Assembly (NCBI RefSeq): GCF_005502435.1
Contig: NZ_SCOU01000003.1
Span: 469,321-533,320, forward strand
Reading direction: 5' to 3'
DNA length: 64,000 nucleotides
Origin: Methylobacillus flagellatus
GTDB lineage: Bacteria; Pseudomonadota; Gammaproteobacteria; Burkholderiales; Methylophilaceae
A program made the position numbers and the translations under genes. Shown piece by piece: positions 32,317 to 42,138 of the stretch (position 1 is its first letter; each line of letters opens with the position of its first letter). Below the pieces are notes generated by a model, which ran no database searches, was not told the DNA's origin, and saw only the letters and a program-made list of their open reading frames with translations.

Positions 32317-32856
32317 ATGTTAGATCGGGATGGATATCGGCCCAATGTGGGCATCATTATCTGCAATTCCCAGAATCAGGTGTTCTGGGGCAAGCGCATT
32401 CGAGAGCATTCCTGGCAGTTTCCGCAAGGTGGCATCAAACACGGTGAGAGCCCAGAACAGGCCATGTACCGCGAGCTGATGGAAGAGGTCGGGTTGCGGC
32501 CTGAGCACGTACGTATCCTGGGCCGCACCCGCGACTGGTTACGTTATGACGTGCCCAGCAACTGGGTCAAGCGCGAGTGGCGTGGCAGTTACAAAGGCCA
32601 GAAGCAGATCTGGTTCCTGCTGCGCATGGTAGGGCGTGACAGCGATGTGTCTTTGCGTGCCAGCGAGCACCCGGAGTTCGATGCCTGGCGCTGGAACGAT
32701 TACTGGGTGCCGCTGGACAGTGTGATCGAGTTCAAGCGCGATGTGTACCGCTTGGCGCTCAACGAATTGTCCGGTCATTTGCACACAGACCGCAGCCAGC
32801 GGCGTTACCGTCATGCACGTCAGCCTGCTGCAGCCAAGCCCGCGGCAGCGGCTTGA
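32317..32856 (+). CDS. rppH: RNA pyrophosphohydrolase RppH
   Basis: RppH removes pyrophosphate from the 5' end of mRNA and so starts RNase E-dependent decay. The 179-residue protein has R-x-N-V-G-I-I near the start and a complete Nudix box, G-G-I-K-H-G-E-S with R-E-L-M-E-E-V-G (38-60). The ATG at 32317 follows GAGG by nine bases, so the TTG at 32302 is rejected. The tail A-A-A-K-P-A-A-A-A is low in complexity. It stands alone and is followed by a terminator. Confidence 0.95.
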   Translation: MLDRDGYRPNVGIIICNSQNQVFWGKRIREHSWQFPQGGIKHGESPEQAMYRELMEEVGLRPEHVRILGRTRDWLRYDVPSNWVKREWRGSYKGQKQIWFLLRMVGRDSDVSLRASEHPEFDAWRWNDYWVPLDSVIEFKRDVYRLALNELSGHLHTDRSQRRYRHARQPAAAKPAAAA

Positions 32857-32902
32857 ATTCACCAGCCCTGAAGTCATCAGCAAAGCATAGATCCTGCGCT
32901 AT

Positions 32903-32936
32903 ACAAGAACGCCAGGCTTAGTCCTGGCGTTCTTGT
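32903..32936. terminator. hairpin terminator between rppH and psd
   Basis: A 14-base perfect stem, ACAAGAACGCCAGG with CCTGGCGTTCTTGT, surrounds a six-base loop. It serves the convergent genes rppH and psd. The U-run is short, but the stem is strong. Confidence 0.8.
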
Positions 32937-32977
32937 GTTGAAACGTAGATTCCAGCGGGTAGCAGGGCTGGACTGAC

Positions 32978-33811
32978 TCAGGCTGACATCATTTCGCCAA
33001 GTCGCACGCTACAGCCTGGCGCCCATTCTGCGTTGAAGCTTACCGTATCTGCCGGGAACAGCAGCACTACGGTAGAACCCAGCAGGAAGCGGCCCATCTC
33101 TTCACCTTGTTGCAATTGGATGTCCTGGTCGTCATAGCGCCAGTGCTGGACAGTGTTGTGACGCGGTGGATTCACCACGCCGTGCCAGCTGGTGGCCATG
33201 CTGCCCACGATGGTGGCGCCTACCAGCACCAGCACGAACGGGCCATGCGCAGATTCGAATTCACAGACCACGCGTTCGTTACGGGCGAACAGTCCAGGCA
33301 CGTGCTGGGCCGTCAGCGGGTTCACCGAGAACAAGTCACCTGGCACATAGCGCATGCTTAGCAGACGCCCGCTGCAGGGCATGTGGATACGGTGATAGTC
33401 ACGCGGGCTCAGGTAGATGGTGGCGTAATGGCCGTCGATGAATTGATCCGCCAGTCTACGATCCCCGGCCAGCAATGCGGTTGTGCTGTAGTGATGGCCC
33501 TTGGCCTGGAAGATCTGGTCCTGGGCTATGCGTCCGAACTGGCTGATCGCGCCATCCACCGGGCATACCTGGCTGGCTTTCGCCAGCGGCCTGGCGTCTG
33601 CCTTGAGCGCCCGCGTAAAGAACGCGTTAAAGCTGTCGTAGTGGCAGATATCCGGCTCTGCGGCTTCCAGCATATTGACCTGATAGCGCTGCACGAACCA
33701 GCGGATCACCGCATGCGTGAGGCGGCCTGCGCGCAGGTTGGCAAGCTTGCCTGCCAGTGCGGTCAGTGCTTGCTTGGGTAACAGGTATTGGCTCAGGATC
33801 TGGATCTGCAC
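32978..33811 (-). CDS. psd: phosphatidylserine decarboxylase proenzyme
   Basis: Psd decarboxylates phosphatidylserine to phosphatidylethanolamine on the inner membrane. The 277-residue proenzyme cleaves itself in L-G-S-T near residue 247 to create the pyruvoyl group. Other conserved parts are F-F-T-R, P-V-D-G-A-I-S, S-P-R-D-Y-H-R-I-H-M-P and G-A-T-I-V-G-S. The length and the L-G-S-T form mark the bacterial type I enzyme. It is isolated on the minus strand between two terminators. The 5' spacer holds a short tandem repeat. Confidence 0.95.
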   Translation of the reverse strand: MQIQILSQYLLPKQALTALAGKLANLRAGRLTHAVIRWFVQRYQVNMLEAAEPDICHYDSFNAFFTRALKADARPLAKASQVCPVDGAISQFGRIAQDQIFQAKGHHYSTTALLAGDRRLADQFIDGHYATIYLSPRDYHRIHMPCSGRLLSMRYVPGDLFSVNPLTAQHVPGLFARNERVVCEFESAHGPFVLVLVGATIVGSMATSWHGVVNPPRHNTVQHWRYDDQDIQLQQGEEMGRFLLGSTVVLLFPADTVSFNAEWAPGCSVRLGEMMSA

Positions 33812-33872
33812 AAGGGGCTCCGTAACAATATGCGGTGCGTCAAGGGGTGACGGGTTGAAGGTGTGGTCAGCA

Positions 33873-33920
33873 AGGTATGACCAGTTCAGTAAGCTGTGAC
33901 CAGTTAAGCTGTGACTAGTA
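33873..33920. repeat. degenerate 15-bp tandem repeat upstream of psd
   Basis: Three neighbouring units share TGACCAGTT or TGACTAGTA: 33873-33891, 33892-33906 and 33907-33920. The last two begin AGCTGTGAC and differ by one base over the first 13. The period is 15 bases. They lie in the spacer between psd and the ilvC terminator. Confidence 0.6.
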
Positions 33921-33931
33921 TAGCGCGGACC

Positions 33932-33969
33932 AAAAAAAGGGGCAGAACGCCTGGCGTCTGCCCCTTTTT
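33932..33969. terminator. bidirectional terminator after ilvC
   Basis: AAAAAGGGGCAGA pairs with TCTGCCCCTTTTT around a GC-rich apex (positions about 33934-33969). A and T runs lie at either end. It ends the ilvBHC transcript on the minus strand. Confidence 0.88.
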
Positions 33970-33995
33970 CATTATTGCGCTATTAGATTACTTCG

Positions 33996-34026
33996 CTATT
34001 GCTGTGACAGCTTATTGCTGTGACGC
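33996..34026. repeat. 15-16 bp tandem duplication next to the ilvC stop
   Basis: Two units, 33996-34010 and 34011-34026, share TATTGCTGTGAC(A/G)(G/C). The second abuts the ilvC stop codon. The core GCTGTGAC is also the core of the repeat at 33892-33920. Confidence 0.6.
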
Positions 34027-35046
<1,020 letters not shown>

Positions 35047-35096
35047 CTACCTTTCAATACCAATCTTGGGAATGCCACGCCACAGGCGCGGGTGGA

Positions 35097-35588
35097 TTAC
35101 ACTTTTAGAATACGATCGCCGCGGCCGATGCCGGAGGCACCGGTACGTACGGTTTCCAGGATGGCTGTTTTATCCAGCGTCTCCAGGAAGGCATCCAGCT
35201 TGGAGCCGGTGCCAGTTAGTTCGATGGTGTAGCTGCTGTCGGCCACATCGATAATACGGCCGCGGAAGATGTCGCACAGCCGCTTCATCTCGTCGCGCAA
35301 TGCGCCGGTGGCCTTGACCTTGACCAGCATCAGTTCACGTTCGATGTAGCGACCATCATTGAGGTCGAGCACCTTGACCACATCCACCAGCTTGTTGAGC
35401 TGTTTGATGATTTGTTCGATCACATCATCCGATCCGGAGGTGACGATGGTCATGCGCGACAGCGTGGCGTCTTCGGTTGGCGCCACGGTCAGCGATTCAA
35501 TATTGTAGGCTCGTGCCGAGAACAGGCCGGCCACGCGTGAAAGCGCGCCAGCTTCGTTCTCCATGAGCAGGGAAATGATATGTTTCAT
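35097..35588 (-). CDS. ilvH: acetolactate synthase regulatory (small) subunit
   Basis: IlvH binds valine and activates the catalytic subunit IlvB. The 163-residue protein begins with an ACT domain (I-S-L-L-M-E-N-E-A-G-A-L-S-R-V-A-G-L-F-S-A-R) and continues with the ALS_ss_C domain. The residues N-E-x-G-A-L-S-R-V at the valine site are intact, so feedback control is expected. It lies 52 bases after ilvB and 53 before ilvC. Confidence 0.97.
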   Translation of the reverse strand: MKHIISLLMENEAGALSRVAGLFSARAYNIESLTVAPTEDATLSRMTIVTSGSDDVIEQIIKQLNKLVDVVKVLDLNDGRYIERELMLVKVKATGALRDEMKRLCDIFRGRIIDVADSSYTIELTGTGSKLDAFLETLDKTAILETVRTGASGIGRGDRILKV

Positions 35589-35640
35589 CGTACTTTCGCT
35601 TTTGCTGTACTTGTACTTGAGCGCGTCAAGATCAGGCGGC

Positions 35641-37380
35641 TTACAAATCTTCAGCCAGGATCATCTCGGACAGACCCTTGCCGTTCGGCACCATGGGGAA
35701 CACGTTCTCCGACTGGTCAGTCAGGAAGTCCATGAACACCATGCGTTCCTTCAATGCCGGACTGAAGGCTTCCTTCAACACGGCTTCGACATCGGAAGGC
35801 TTTTCGATCTTGAAGCCGACGTGGCCATAGGCCTCTGCCAGTTTGACGAAGTCAGGCAGTGCGTCCATGTACGATTCCGAATAACGGTTGCCGTAGAAGA
35901 ACTCCTGCCATTGACGCACCATGCCCATGTAGCGGTTGTTCAGGTTGACCACCTTGACCGGCAGATGGAACTGCTTGCAGGTGGACAATTCCTGAATACA
36001 CATCTGGATCGACGCTTCGCCGGTGATACAAGCGACCTGTGCGTCCGGATGCGCCAGTTGTGCACCCATGGCATAGGGCAGGCCGACACCCATGGTGCCG
36101 AGGCCGCCGGAGTTGATCCAGCGACGTGGCTTGTCGAATTTGTAGTATTGCGCCGCCCACATCTGGTGCTGGCCTACGTCCGAGGTGATAAAAGCATCGC
36201 CCTTGGTCACTTCCCACAGTTTCTCAACCACCGACTGCGGCTTGATGACCAGGTCGCTCTTGGCGTAGTTGAGGCACTTGCGGCCGCGCCACTCATCGAT
36301 CTGCTTCCACCAGGCTTGCAGTGGTGCATCCTGACGTGCTTGCAGGGTAGACTTGAACTCGCCATCCAGCAGTTCGATCATCTCGGTCAGTACCGATTGC
36401 ACATGGCCGACGATAGGCACGTCGACCTTGACGCGCTTGGAGATCGAAGACGGGTCCACATCGATATGGATGATGGTGCGGTCTTTGCTGAAGAAGTGGC
36501 CGGGGTTACCGATGACGCGGTCATCGAAACGCGCGCCCACTGCAACCAGTACGTCACAATCCTGCATGGACATATTGGCTTCATAGGTGCCGTGCATGCC
36601 CAGCATGCCGACGAATTGTTTGTCGGTGGCCGGGTAGCCGCCCAGCCCCATCAGCGTGTTGGTGACCGGGAAGCCCAGCGTGCGTGACAGCTTGGTCAGC
36701 GCTTCTGCCGCGTCGCCCAGCACAATGCCACCGCCCGTGTACATCATCGGGCGCTTGGCTTCCAGCATCAGCTTCAATGCCTTTTTGATCTGACCGGAAT
36801 GGCCTTTGACGACCGGGCTGTACGAGCGCAGTTCGACCGATTTCGGATAGTCGAAATGCGCCAGTTGCGCCGTGATGTCCTTGGGTACGTCAACCACAAC
36901 CGGGCCGGGGCGGCCAGTGGCAGCGATGTAGAAGGCTTTCTTCATCGTTGCGGCCAGCTCTTTGATGTCCTTGACCAGGAAGTTGTGTTTCACACAGGGG
37001 CGCGTGATGCCGACCATGTCCACTTCCTGGAACGCATCCATGCCGATGACGGGTGACGGCACCTGGCCGCTGATGATCACCATCGGGATGGAGTCCATAT
37101 AAGCCGTGGCGATGCCGGTGACGGCATTGGTGGCGCCAGGGCCGGAGGTGACCAGTGCAACGCCTACCGTGCCGGTGGCGCGCGAGAACGCATCAGCGGC
37201 GTGCACGGCGGCCTGTTCGTGGCGCACCAGCACGTGCTTGAATTTGTCCTGTTTGAAAATCTCGTCGTAGATGTTCAGCACAGCACCACCCGGATAGCCG
37301 AAAACGAACTTGACGTTTTCTTCATGCAGGCAGCGGATGAGGATTTCTGCGCCGGTGATCGGCGGTGTACGGTCTTCCAT
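35641..37380 (-). CDS. ilvB: acetolactate synthase catalytic (large) subunit
   Basis: This thiamine-diphosphate enzyme condenses two pyruvates, or pyruvate and 2-oxobutyrate, at the start of branched-chain amino acid synthesis. The 579-residue protein has the catalytic Glu in R-H-E-Q-A-A-V-H-A-A-D, S-G-P-G-A-T-N, the FAD-binding middle domain (V-G-A-R-F-D-D-R-V), and the C-terminal cofactor site T-G-E-A-S-I-Q-M with L-N-N. It is the first gene of ilvBHC. The leader from its promoter is only about 33 bases, so there is no room for leader-peptide attenuation. Confidence 0.97.
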   Translation of the reverse strand: MEDRTPPITGAEILIRCLHEENVKFVFGYPGGAVLNIYDEIFKQDKFKHVLVRHEQAAVHAADAFSRATGTVGVALVTSGPGATNAVTGIATAYMDSIPMVIISGQVPSPVIGMDAFQEVDMVGITRPCVKHNFLVKDIKELAATMKKAFYIAATGRPGPVVVDVPKDITAQLAHFDYPKSVELRSYSPVVKGHSGQIKKALKLMLEAKRPMMYTGGGIVLGDAAEALTKLSRTLGFPVTNTLMGLGGYPATDKQFVGMLGMHGTYEANMSMQDCDVLVAVGARFDDRVIGNPGHFFSKDRTIIHIDVDPSSISKRVKVDVPIVGHVQSVLTEMIELLDGEFKSTLQARQDAPLQAWWKQIDEWRGRKCLNYAKSDLVIKPQSVVEKLWEVTKGDAFITSDVGQHQMWAAQYYKFDKPRRWINSGGLGTMGVGLPYAMGAQLAHPDAQVACITGEASIQMCIQELSTCKQFHLPVKVVNLNNRYMGMVRQWQEFFYGNRYSESYMDALPDFVKLAEAYGHVGFKIEKPSDVEAVLKEAFSPALKERMVFMDFLTDQSENVFPMVPNGKGLSEMILAEDL

Positions 37381-37419
37381 ATATGGTGCTTGTTTTTGCT
37401 GATAATTTTCGAACCCTGA

Positions 37420-37448
37420 ACAGTATCTGTTCGGCGGGTGTTGGTCAA
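37420..37448 (-). promoter_or_regulatory. putative sigma70 promoter of ilvBHC
   Basis: On the minus strand, TTGACC (37448-37443) and TACTGT (37425-37420) are separated by exactly 17 bases. Transcription would start near 37413, about 33 bases before the ilvB ATG. Confidence 0.6.
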
Positions 37449-37475
37449 GGCGAATCGGCTGTCAGCGCACTGAAA

Positions 37476-38348
37476 TCAGGCAAAACGCATGGAAAAATCG
37501 ACAGCCCGCACATGTTTGGTGAGAGCGCCTATGGAGATGCGATCCACCCCGGTTTCGGCGATGGCGCGTAAATGGCCCAGATCGACCCCGCCGGAGGCCT
37601 CCAGTAATGCACGTCCGGCATTCAATTGCACGGCTTTACGCAGCAAATCCAGATCGAAATTATCAAGCAGAATGGAGCTGGCGCCTGCGGCCAGCGCGGC
37701 CTCCAGCTCCTGCAGTGATTCCACCTCGATCTGGATGCTCACGCCTGCCCCCAGCGCATGCGCAGCCTGCAATGCTGCTGCAATACTGCCTGCCGCCGCG
37801 ATATGGTTCTCCTTGATGAGGATGCCGTCATACAGGGCCAGGCGCTGATTGTCACCGCCGCCGACCGTGACGGCGTACTTCTGCGCAAGACGCAGGCCGG
37901 GCAGCGTCTTGCGCGTGTCCAGGATGCGTGCACGGGTACCGGCGATGGCGTCTACATGGCGGCGCGTCTGAGTGGCTGTGGCGGATAAGGTCTGCAGGAA
38001 ATTCAGCATGCAGCGCTCGGCCGTCAGCAGTGCGCGTGCATTGCCATGCAGCGTGCAGATGGTCTGGCCTGCTTGCATGGTGTCGCCTTCCTGTACTTGC
38101 CAGGTCACGTTGACATCCGCTGCGGCCAGTTGCAAACAGCGTTCCACCCAGCTGCTGCCGCAGAGTACGGCCGTGTCGCGGCAGACGATGTGGGCTTGTG
38201 CGCTTTTATCTGCCGGGATCAGTAGCGCAGTCAGGTCGCCAGCGCCTAGGTCTTCGTTGAGCGCATGACGCACGCTTCGATCAAGGTCGGCAAGCAGGGC
38301 GGCATTGAGCCGCGGGTCGGTATTGAAGGGGCTGGAAGCAAGCAACAT
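37476..38348 (-). CDS. nadC: nicotinate-nucleotide pyrophosphorylase (quinolinate phosphoribosyltransferase)
   Basis: NadC makes nicotinate mononucleotide from quinolinate and PRPP, releasing CO2. The 290-residue protein has the typical features: E-D-L-G-A-G-D-L-T near residue 34, T-R-K-T-L-P-G-L-R (quinolinate site), G-G-G-D-N-Q-R-L-A-L-Y-D-G-I-L-I-K-E-N-H, E-V-E-S, L-L-D-N-F and E-A-S-G-G-V. It is divergent from the GST gene and upstream of the ilvB promoter region. The quinolinate synthase genes are not in the window. Confidence 0.97.
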   Translation of the reverse strand: MLLASSPFNTDPRLNAALLADLDRSVRHALNEDLGAGDLTALLIPADKSAQAHIVCRDTAVLCGSSWVERCLQLAAADVNVTWQVQEGDTMQAGQTICTLHGNARALLTAERCMLNFLQTLSATATQTRRHVDAIAGTRARILDTRKTLPGLRLAQKYAVTVGGGDNQRLALYDGILIKENHIAAAGSIAAALQAAHALGAGVSIQIEVESLQELEAALAAGASSILLDNFDLDLLRKAVQLNAGRALLEASGGVDLGHLRAIAETGVDRISIGALTKHVRAVDFSMRFA

Positions 38349-38432
38349 GGGCGCTCAGGCAGACAGGTGTATGTACAGAGGATGGATTATAATGCAGTCA
38401 AAATCCACCAACGCTAAAAGCTCACCTCTATC

Positions 38433-39041
38433 ATGCAGCTTCTCTATTCGCATACCAGCCCTTACGCCCGCAAAGTCCGCATCGTGGCCGCTGAAAAGCG
38501 CATCGAACTGGGGATGGTGCTGGTGACCCTGTCTGCGCCGGATTGTCCTATCCATCAGCACAACCCGCTGGGCAAGATCCCGGCACTGGTGCTGGATGAT
38601 GGCGATGCCTTGTACGACTCGCGTGTCATCGTGGAATATCTGGACCACCGCACGCCGCTGGGTCACCTGATCCCGCAGGATCACGGCCTCAAGATCGCGG
38701 TGCGCCGCTGGGAAGCCCTCGCAGATGGCATCTGCGATGCGGCCGTGGCGGCGATGATGGAGTCGCGTCGTGCGCCGGAAAAACAGGATGCAGCCCTGAT
38801 CACCAAGCAGATGGGCAAGGTCGAGCGTGGTTTGCAGTCGCTGAGTGACCAGCTGGGCAGCAATAAATGGTGCGTCAACAACACCTTCAGTCTGGCTGAT
38901 ATCGCGGTGGGCTGTGTGCTGGGGTATCTGGAGTTGCGTTATCAGCAACTGGGCTGGCCCGAGCAATACCCCAACCTGGCCCGCCTGTATGCCGCCCTGA
39001 TGAAGCGTGCTTCGTTCAAGGACACCGCGCCACCAGCCTGA
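38433..39041 (+). CDS. glutathione S-transferase family protein
   Basis: A 202-residue cytosolic GST-fold protein. The N-terminal thioredoxin-like domain starts L-L-Y-S-H-T-S-P-Y-A-R-K-V-R and has N-P-L-G-K-I-P-A-L and the E/D-S-R glutathione-binding strand (Y-D-S-R-V-I-V-E-Y-L). A helical C-terminal domain follows. It resembles YibF-type stand-alone GSTs. The substrate is unknown. A TATAAT at 38388-38393 may be its -10 box. It is convergent with mnmA (12-base gap) and has no visible partner gene. Confidence 0.88.
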   Translation: MQLLYSHTSPYARKVRIVAAEKRIELGMVLVTLSAPDCPIHQHNPLGKIPALVLDDGDALYDSRVIVEYLDHRTPLGHLIPQDHGLKIAVRRWEALADGICDAAVAAMMESRRAPEKQDAALITKQMGKVERGLQSLSDQLGSNKWCVNNTFSLADIAVGCVLGYLELRYQQLGWPEQYPNLARLYAALMKRASFKDTAPPA

Positions 39042-39053
39042 CAGGGTTGCTGC

Positions 39054-40136
39054 TTAGAGCGCGGCCTCGATGATGCCGCCGCCCAGGCAGACATTGCTTT
39101 CATACACCACCAGCGATTGCCCCGGCGTGATCGCCCACTGGCGCTGACCAAAGCGCACATCCACCTCACTTGCATCGACACGGTCGATCTCGCACGGCGC
39201 ATCCGGCTGGCGATAGCGTGTCTTTGCGGCGTACACCCAGTGCGTCTCGGGTTGCTGCCCGGAGATCCAGTGCAGCTGCCCGGCGATCAGGCCGTCATTG
39301 AGCAGCAGCGGATGTTCATGCCCCTGCACCACGATGAGCACGTTGTGCTGCATGTCCTTGCCCGCCACGAACCAGGGTTCGCCATTGCTGTCGCGTGAAC
39401 CGCCTATCTTCAAGCCTTGACGCTGCCCCAGCGTGTAATACATGAGGCCATCATGCTGGCCGACCACTTTGCCATCCGGGGTCTGCATCTCGCCCGGTTC
39501 GCGTGGCAGGTAGCGATTGAGGAATTCGCGGAACGGCCGTTCGCCGATGAAACAGATACCGGTGGAGTCTTTCTTCTCGCTAGTGGCGAGACCGGCCTGG
39601 CGCGCGATCTCGCGCACTTCACGCTTGAGCAGGTGGCCCAGCGGGAACAAGGTCTTGGACAGCTGTGCCTGATTCAGGCGATACAGGAAATAGCTTTGAT
39701 CCTTGCTGCCATCGTCCGCCTTCATCAACTGGAACAGGCCGTTCTTCTCGCGCACCTGCGCGTAGTGGCCGGTGGCGATCAGGTCGGCGCCCAGGCCCAT
39801 GGCATGGTCCAGGAAGGCTTTGAACTTGATCTCGGCATTGCACAGGATGTCCGGGTTGGGGGTGCGGCCAGCACGGTATTCGTCCAGGAAGTTGGCGAAC
39901 ACGCGGTCCTTGTACTCTGCAGAGAAATTGACCGCTTCGATCTCGATGCCCAGGCGGTCGGCGACCGCGACGGCGTCGATCAGATCCTGCTTGGACGAAC
40001 AGTATTCGTCGGTATCGTCGTCTTCCCAGTTCTTCATGAACAGGCCGACCACCTCATAACCCTGCTGTTTCAGCAGCAGCGCGGCTACGGAAGAATCCAC
40101 GCCGCCCGACAGGCCCACTACGACACGTTTTTTCAT
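39054..40136 (-). CDS. mnmA: tRNA-specific 2-thiouridylase MnmA
   Basis: MnmA puts sulfur on the wobble uridine of tRNAs for Lys, Glu and Gln. The 360-residue protein has the PP-loop G-L-S-G-G-V-D-S-S (9-17). It has both catalytic cysteines, in [12 protein letters not shown] and S-T-G-I-C-F-I-G-E. It lies 59 bases after nudJ on the same strand, the same order as in E. coli. The spacer contains four short tandem units. Confidence 0.97.
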   Translation of the reverse strand: MKKRVVVGLSGGVDSSVAALLLKQQGYEVVGLFMKNWEDDDTDEYCSSKQDLIDAVAVADRLGIEIEAVNFSAEYKDRVFANFLDEYRAGRTPNPDILCNAEIKFKAFLDHAMGLGADLIATGHYAQVREKNGLFQLMKADDGSKDQSYFLYRLNQAQLSKTLFPLGHLLKREVREIARQAGLATSEKKDSTGICFIGERPFREFLNRYLPREPGEMQTPDGKVVGQHDGLMYYTLGQRQGLKIGGSRDSNGEPWFVAGKDMQHNVLIVVQGHEHPLLLNDGLIAGQLHWISGQQPETHWVYAAKTRYRQPDAPCEIDRVDASEVDVRFGQRQWAITPGQSLVVYESNVCLGGGIIEAAL

Positions 40137-40141
40137 GGCCT

Positions 40142-40200
40142 GAAACTCATCGATCGAAACTCACAGATTTGAACTCATGGATTTTAACTCACAGTCTAAG
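40142..40200. repeat. 14-15 bp degenerate tandem repeat between nudJ and mnmA
   Basis: Four units with the core (G)AAACTCA or GAACTCA are visible: 40142-40155, 40156-40170, 40171-40185 and 40186-40200. The middle two continue with CAGATTT and TGGATTTT. The array fills the whole spacer and runs into the nudJ stop. Confidence 0.6.
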
Positions 40201-40651
40201 ACGCTAAATGGGTGATGGCCGCCAGCGGAAAGCGCTGTCCGGCCAGGTAATCGTCTACGCAGCGCCACACTTGCGGGCTACGATGCAAGTCACGGCTGGC
40301 ACGGATCTCGTCTGCGCTCAGCCACAGGTGACGCAGGATGCCGTCATCCAGCTTTTGTGTGGCGTCGTGGTCATCCACCTGGCCGATGAAGGCAAAACGC
40401 AGGTAAGTGATGTCCTGCGGGCCAGCCCGTCGCCACTGATAGATTCCTAGCAACGCTTCAGGGATGAACCGGAACGCGGTCTCTTCGCGGGTTTCGCGTA
40501 CCACCGCATCCAGCAGACTTTCACCATGCTCCAGGTGTCCGGCCGGCTGGTTAAGGCGTATGCCTTCGGCGGTTTCCTCCTCCACCAGCAGGAACTTGCC
40601 AGCCTGTTCGACGATGGCGGCTACCGTGGTGTTGGGTTTCCAGACGGGCAT
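40196..40651 (-). CDS. nudJ: Nudix hydrolase, NudJ-like
   Basis: NudJ hydrolyses nucleoside di- and triphosphates and, in E. coli, hydroxymethylpyrimidine pyrophosphate. The 151-residue protein has a full Nudix box, G-H-L-E-H-G-E-S-L with R-E-T-R-E-E-T-A near residues 38-60. It also has L-N-Q-P-A-G-H before the box, the NudJ form. The neighbouring mnmA gene supports the assignment. The exact substrate is not shown by the sequence. Confidence 0.88.
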   Translation of the reverse strand: MPVWKPNTTVAAIVEQAGKFLLVEEETAEGIRLNQPAGHLEHGESLLDAVVRETREETAFRFIPEALLGIYQWRRAGPQDITYLRFAFIGQVDDHDATQKLDDGILRHLWLSADEIRASRDLHRSPQVWRCVDDYLAGQRFPLAAITHLAS

Positions 40652-40682
40652 GCGTGAACGCTAAACGATTAAAAGCCTGATT

Positions 40683-41333
40683 TTACAACGCGGCCGCACT
40701 AGTCGCCAAACCTGGAAACAGGCCGCTGATGCCATGCGCGATGAATTCCACTGCCATGGCGGCCAGGATCAGGCCCATCAGGCGCGTGATGACGTTGATG
40801 CCTATGGTGCCCAGGCGCTGTGCGATGCGGCTCGATAGTCGCAGCACCAGCCAGATCACCAGACACACAGCCGCAACCGGGATCACCAGACCAAAGTGCG
40901 TCCATACCCCGGTGCTTTGTTGCGAAGCGATGATCATGCTACTGATGGCGCCTGGGCCCGCCAGTAGCGGGATGCTCAGCGGTACGATGGCGATGACGTT
41001 ACGCTCCGCCACTTCCTCGGCTTCTTCCGGCGTCTGGCGCGTGTGGCTTTGGCGGCCATGCATCATGGTGATGGCGATCAGCATCAGCAGGATGCCGCCG
41101 CCGACCTGGAACGAAGGGATGCTGATACTGAAAAAAGCCAGGATATGGTCACCCAGCAGTGCCGAGACGATCAGCACCAGAAACACAGTGAAGGCCACGG
41201 TATTGGCGGTGCGCGCCCGGTCCTGCGGTGACCAGCCATCCGTGGCGCTGATGAAGATGGGCAGGCAGCCGAAGGGGTTGACGATGGCGAATAGCGCGAC
41301 GCCGGTTTTGAACAGATAAGCCCACTCACTCAT
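40683..41333 (-). CDS. MarC-family integral membrane protein
   Basis: A 216-residue inner-membrane protein with six hydrophobic segments. It has the MarC signatures F-A-I-V-N-P-F-G near residue 17 and I-V-P-L-S-I-P-L-L-A-G-P-G-A-I-S-S in the middle. Once linked to multiple antibiotic resistance, the family's function is in fact unproven, and amino acid export has been proposed. It lies 31 bases upstream of nudJ on the same strand. Confidence 0.88.
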   Translation of the reverse strand: MSEWAYLFKTGVALFAIVNPFGCLPIFISATDGWSPQDRARTANTVAFTVFLVLIVSALLGDHILAFFSISIPSFQVGGGILLMLIAITMMHGRQSHTRQTPEEAEEVAERNVIAIVPLSIPLLAGPGAISSMIIASQQSTGVWTHFGLVIPVAAVCLVIWLVLRLSSRIAQRLGTIGINVITRLMGLILAAMAVEFIAHGISGLFPGLATSAAAL

Positions 41334-41535
41334 GGTGTCACCTTGATGGTATGTGCAGATTGAATCGGTTAGTATGCCTAGGCTTCATCCAGGGTGTTCA
41401 AGCTAAAGACCTGAATATCCACTGGATGGTAGCGCTCAATTTCGCATGCGCCCCTGTAGGCTATGCCAGCGATTCAGGGATTGCAGCAAGCATGATGACT
41501 TTATACGACACAGCCAGCTTAAACATAGTACCCGG

Positions 41536-42138
41536 ATGACCACATCGACGCTTTATCTTGCTTCACGTTCACCGCGCCGCGCCGAAATACTCAAGGCGAT
41601 GGGGGTGCCGTTCATCTTGATGCTGAGTGATATCGACGAATCGGTGCACGCGGGCGAAGCGCCGGACGCCTATGTGTTGCGGCTCGCTGCCGGGAAAGCA
41701 GCGGCAGGTTTGCAGCAGATGCAGGCCGAGCAGCGGCCGGAATTGCCCTTACTGGCAGCGGATACCACGGTGTGTATCGATGGCGATATCCTGGGCAAAC
41801 CCGCGGATGCGGCCCACGCTGCCGCCATGTTGAGGCGACTGTCCGGGCGCTGGCATGAGGTGCACACCGGCATCGCACTGGCCAGCTCATCCGGCATACA
41901 GACCGCCTTGTCCAGCACGCGTGTGCTGGTGGATGATTTGGATGAAGCGGCCATTGCCGCCTATGTCGCCAGCGGAGAACCTTATGGCAAGGCCGGTGCC
42001 TACGGGATCCAAGGCCTGGCCAGCATGTTCATTCGCCGTATCGAAGGCAGTTACAGCGGTGTGATGGGCCTGCCTGTATTTGAAACCGCACAGTTACTGA
42101 GAAACGCAGGTCTAAGCCTGTCTGGAAACCATGAGTGA
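41536..42138 (+). CDS. Maf-family nucleoside triphosphate pyrophosphatase (YhdE-like)
   Basis: Maf proteins hydrolyse non-canonical or pyrimidine nucleoside triphosphates. YhdE acts on dTTP and UTP. The 200-residue protein begins L-Y-L-A-S-R-S-P-R-R-A-E-I-L and has A-A-D-T-T-V (catalytic Asp) and G-K-A-G-A-Y-G-I-Q-G. The ATG at 41536 marks the family N-terminus, and an upstream extension is rejected. It overlaps rng by eight bases, as yhdE-rng pairs do elsewhere, which supports the YhdE branch. Confidence 0.92.
   Translation: MTTSTLYLASRSPRRAEILKAMGVPFILMLSDIDESVHAGEAPDAYVLRLAAGKAAAGLQQMQAEQRPELPLLAADTTVCIDGDILGKPADAAHAAAMLRRLSGRWHEVHTGIALASSSGIQTALSSTRVLVDDLDEAAIAAYVASGEPYGKAGAYGIQGLASMFIRRIEGSYSGVMGLPVFETAQLLRNAGLSLSGNHE

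Noticed and set aside
37381..37475. Attenuation leader ahead of ilvB
   Set aside because: The predicted transcript leader is only about 33 bases and holds no run of Leu, Val or Ile codons.
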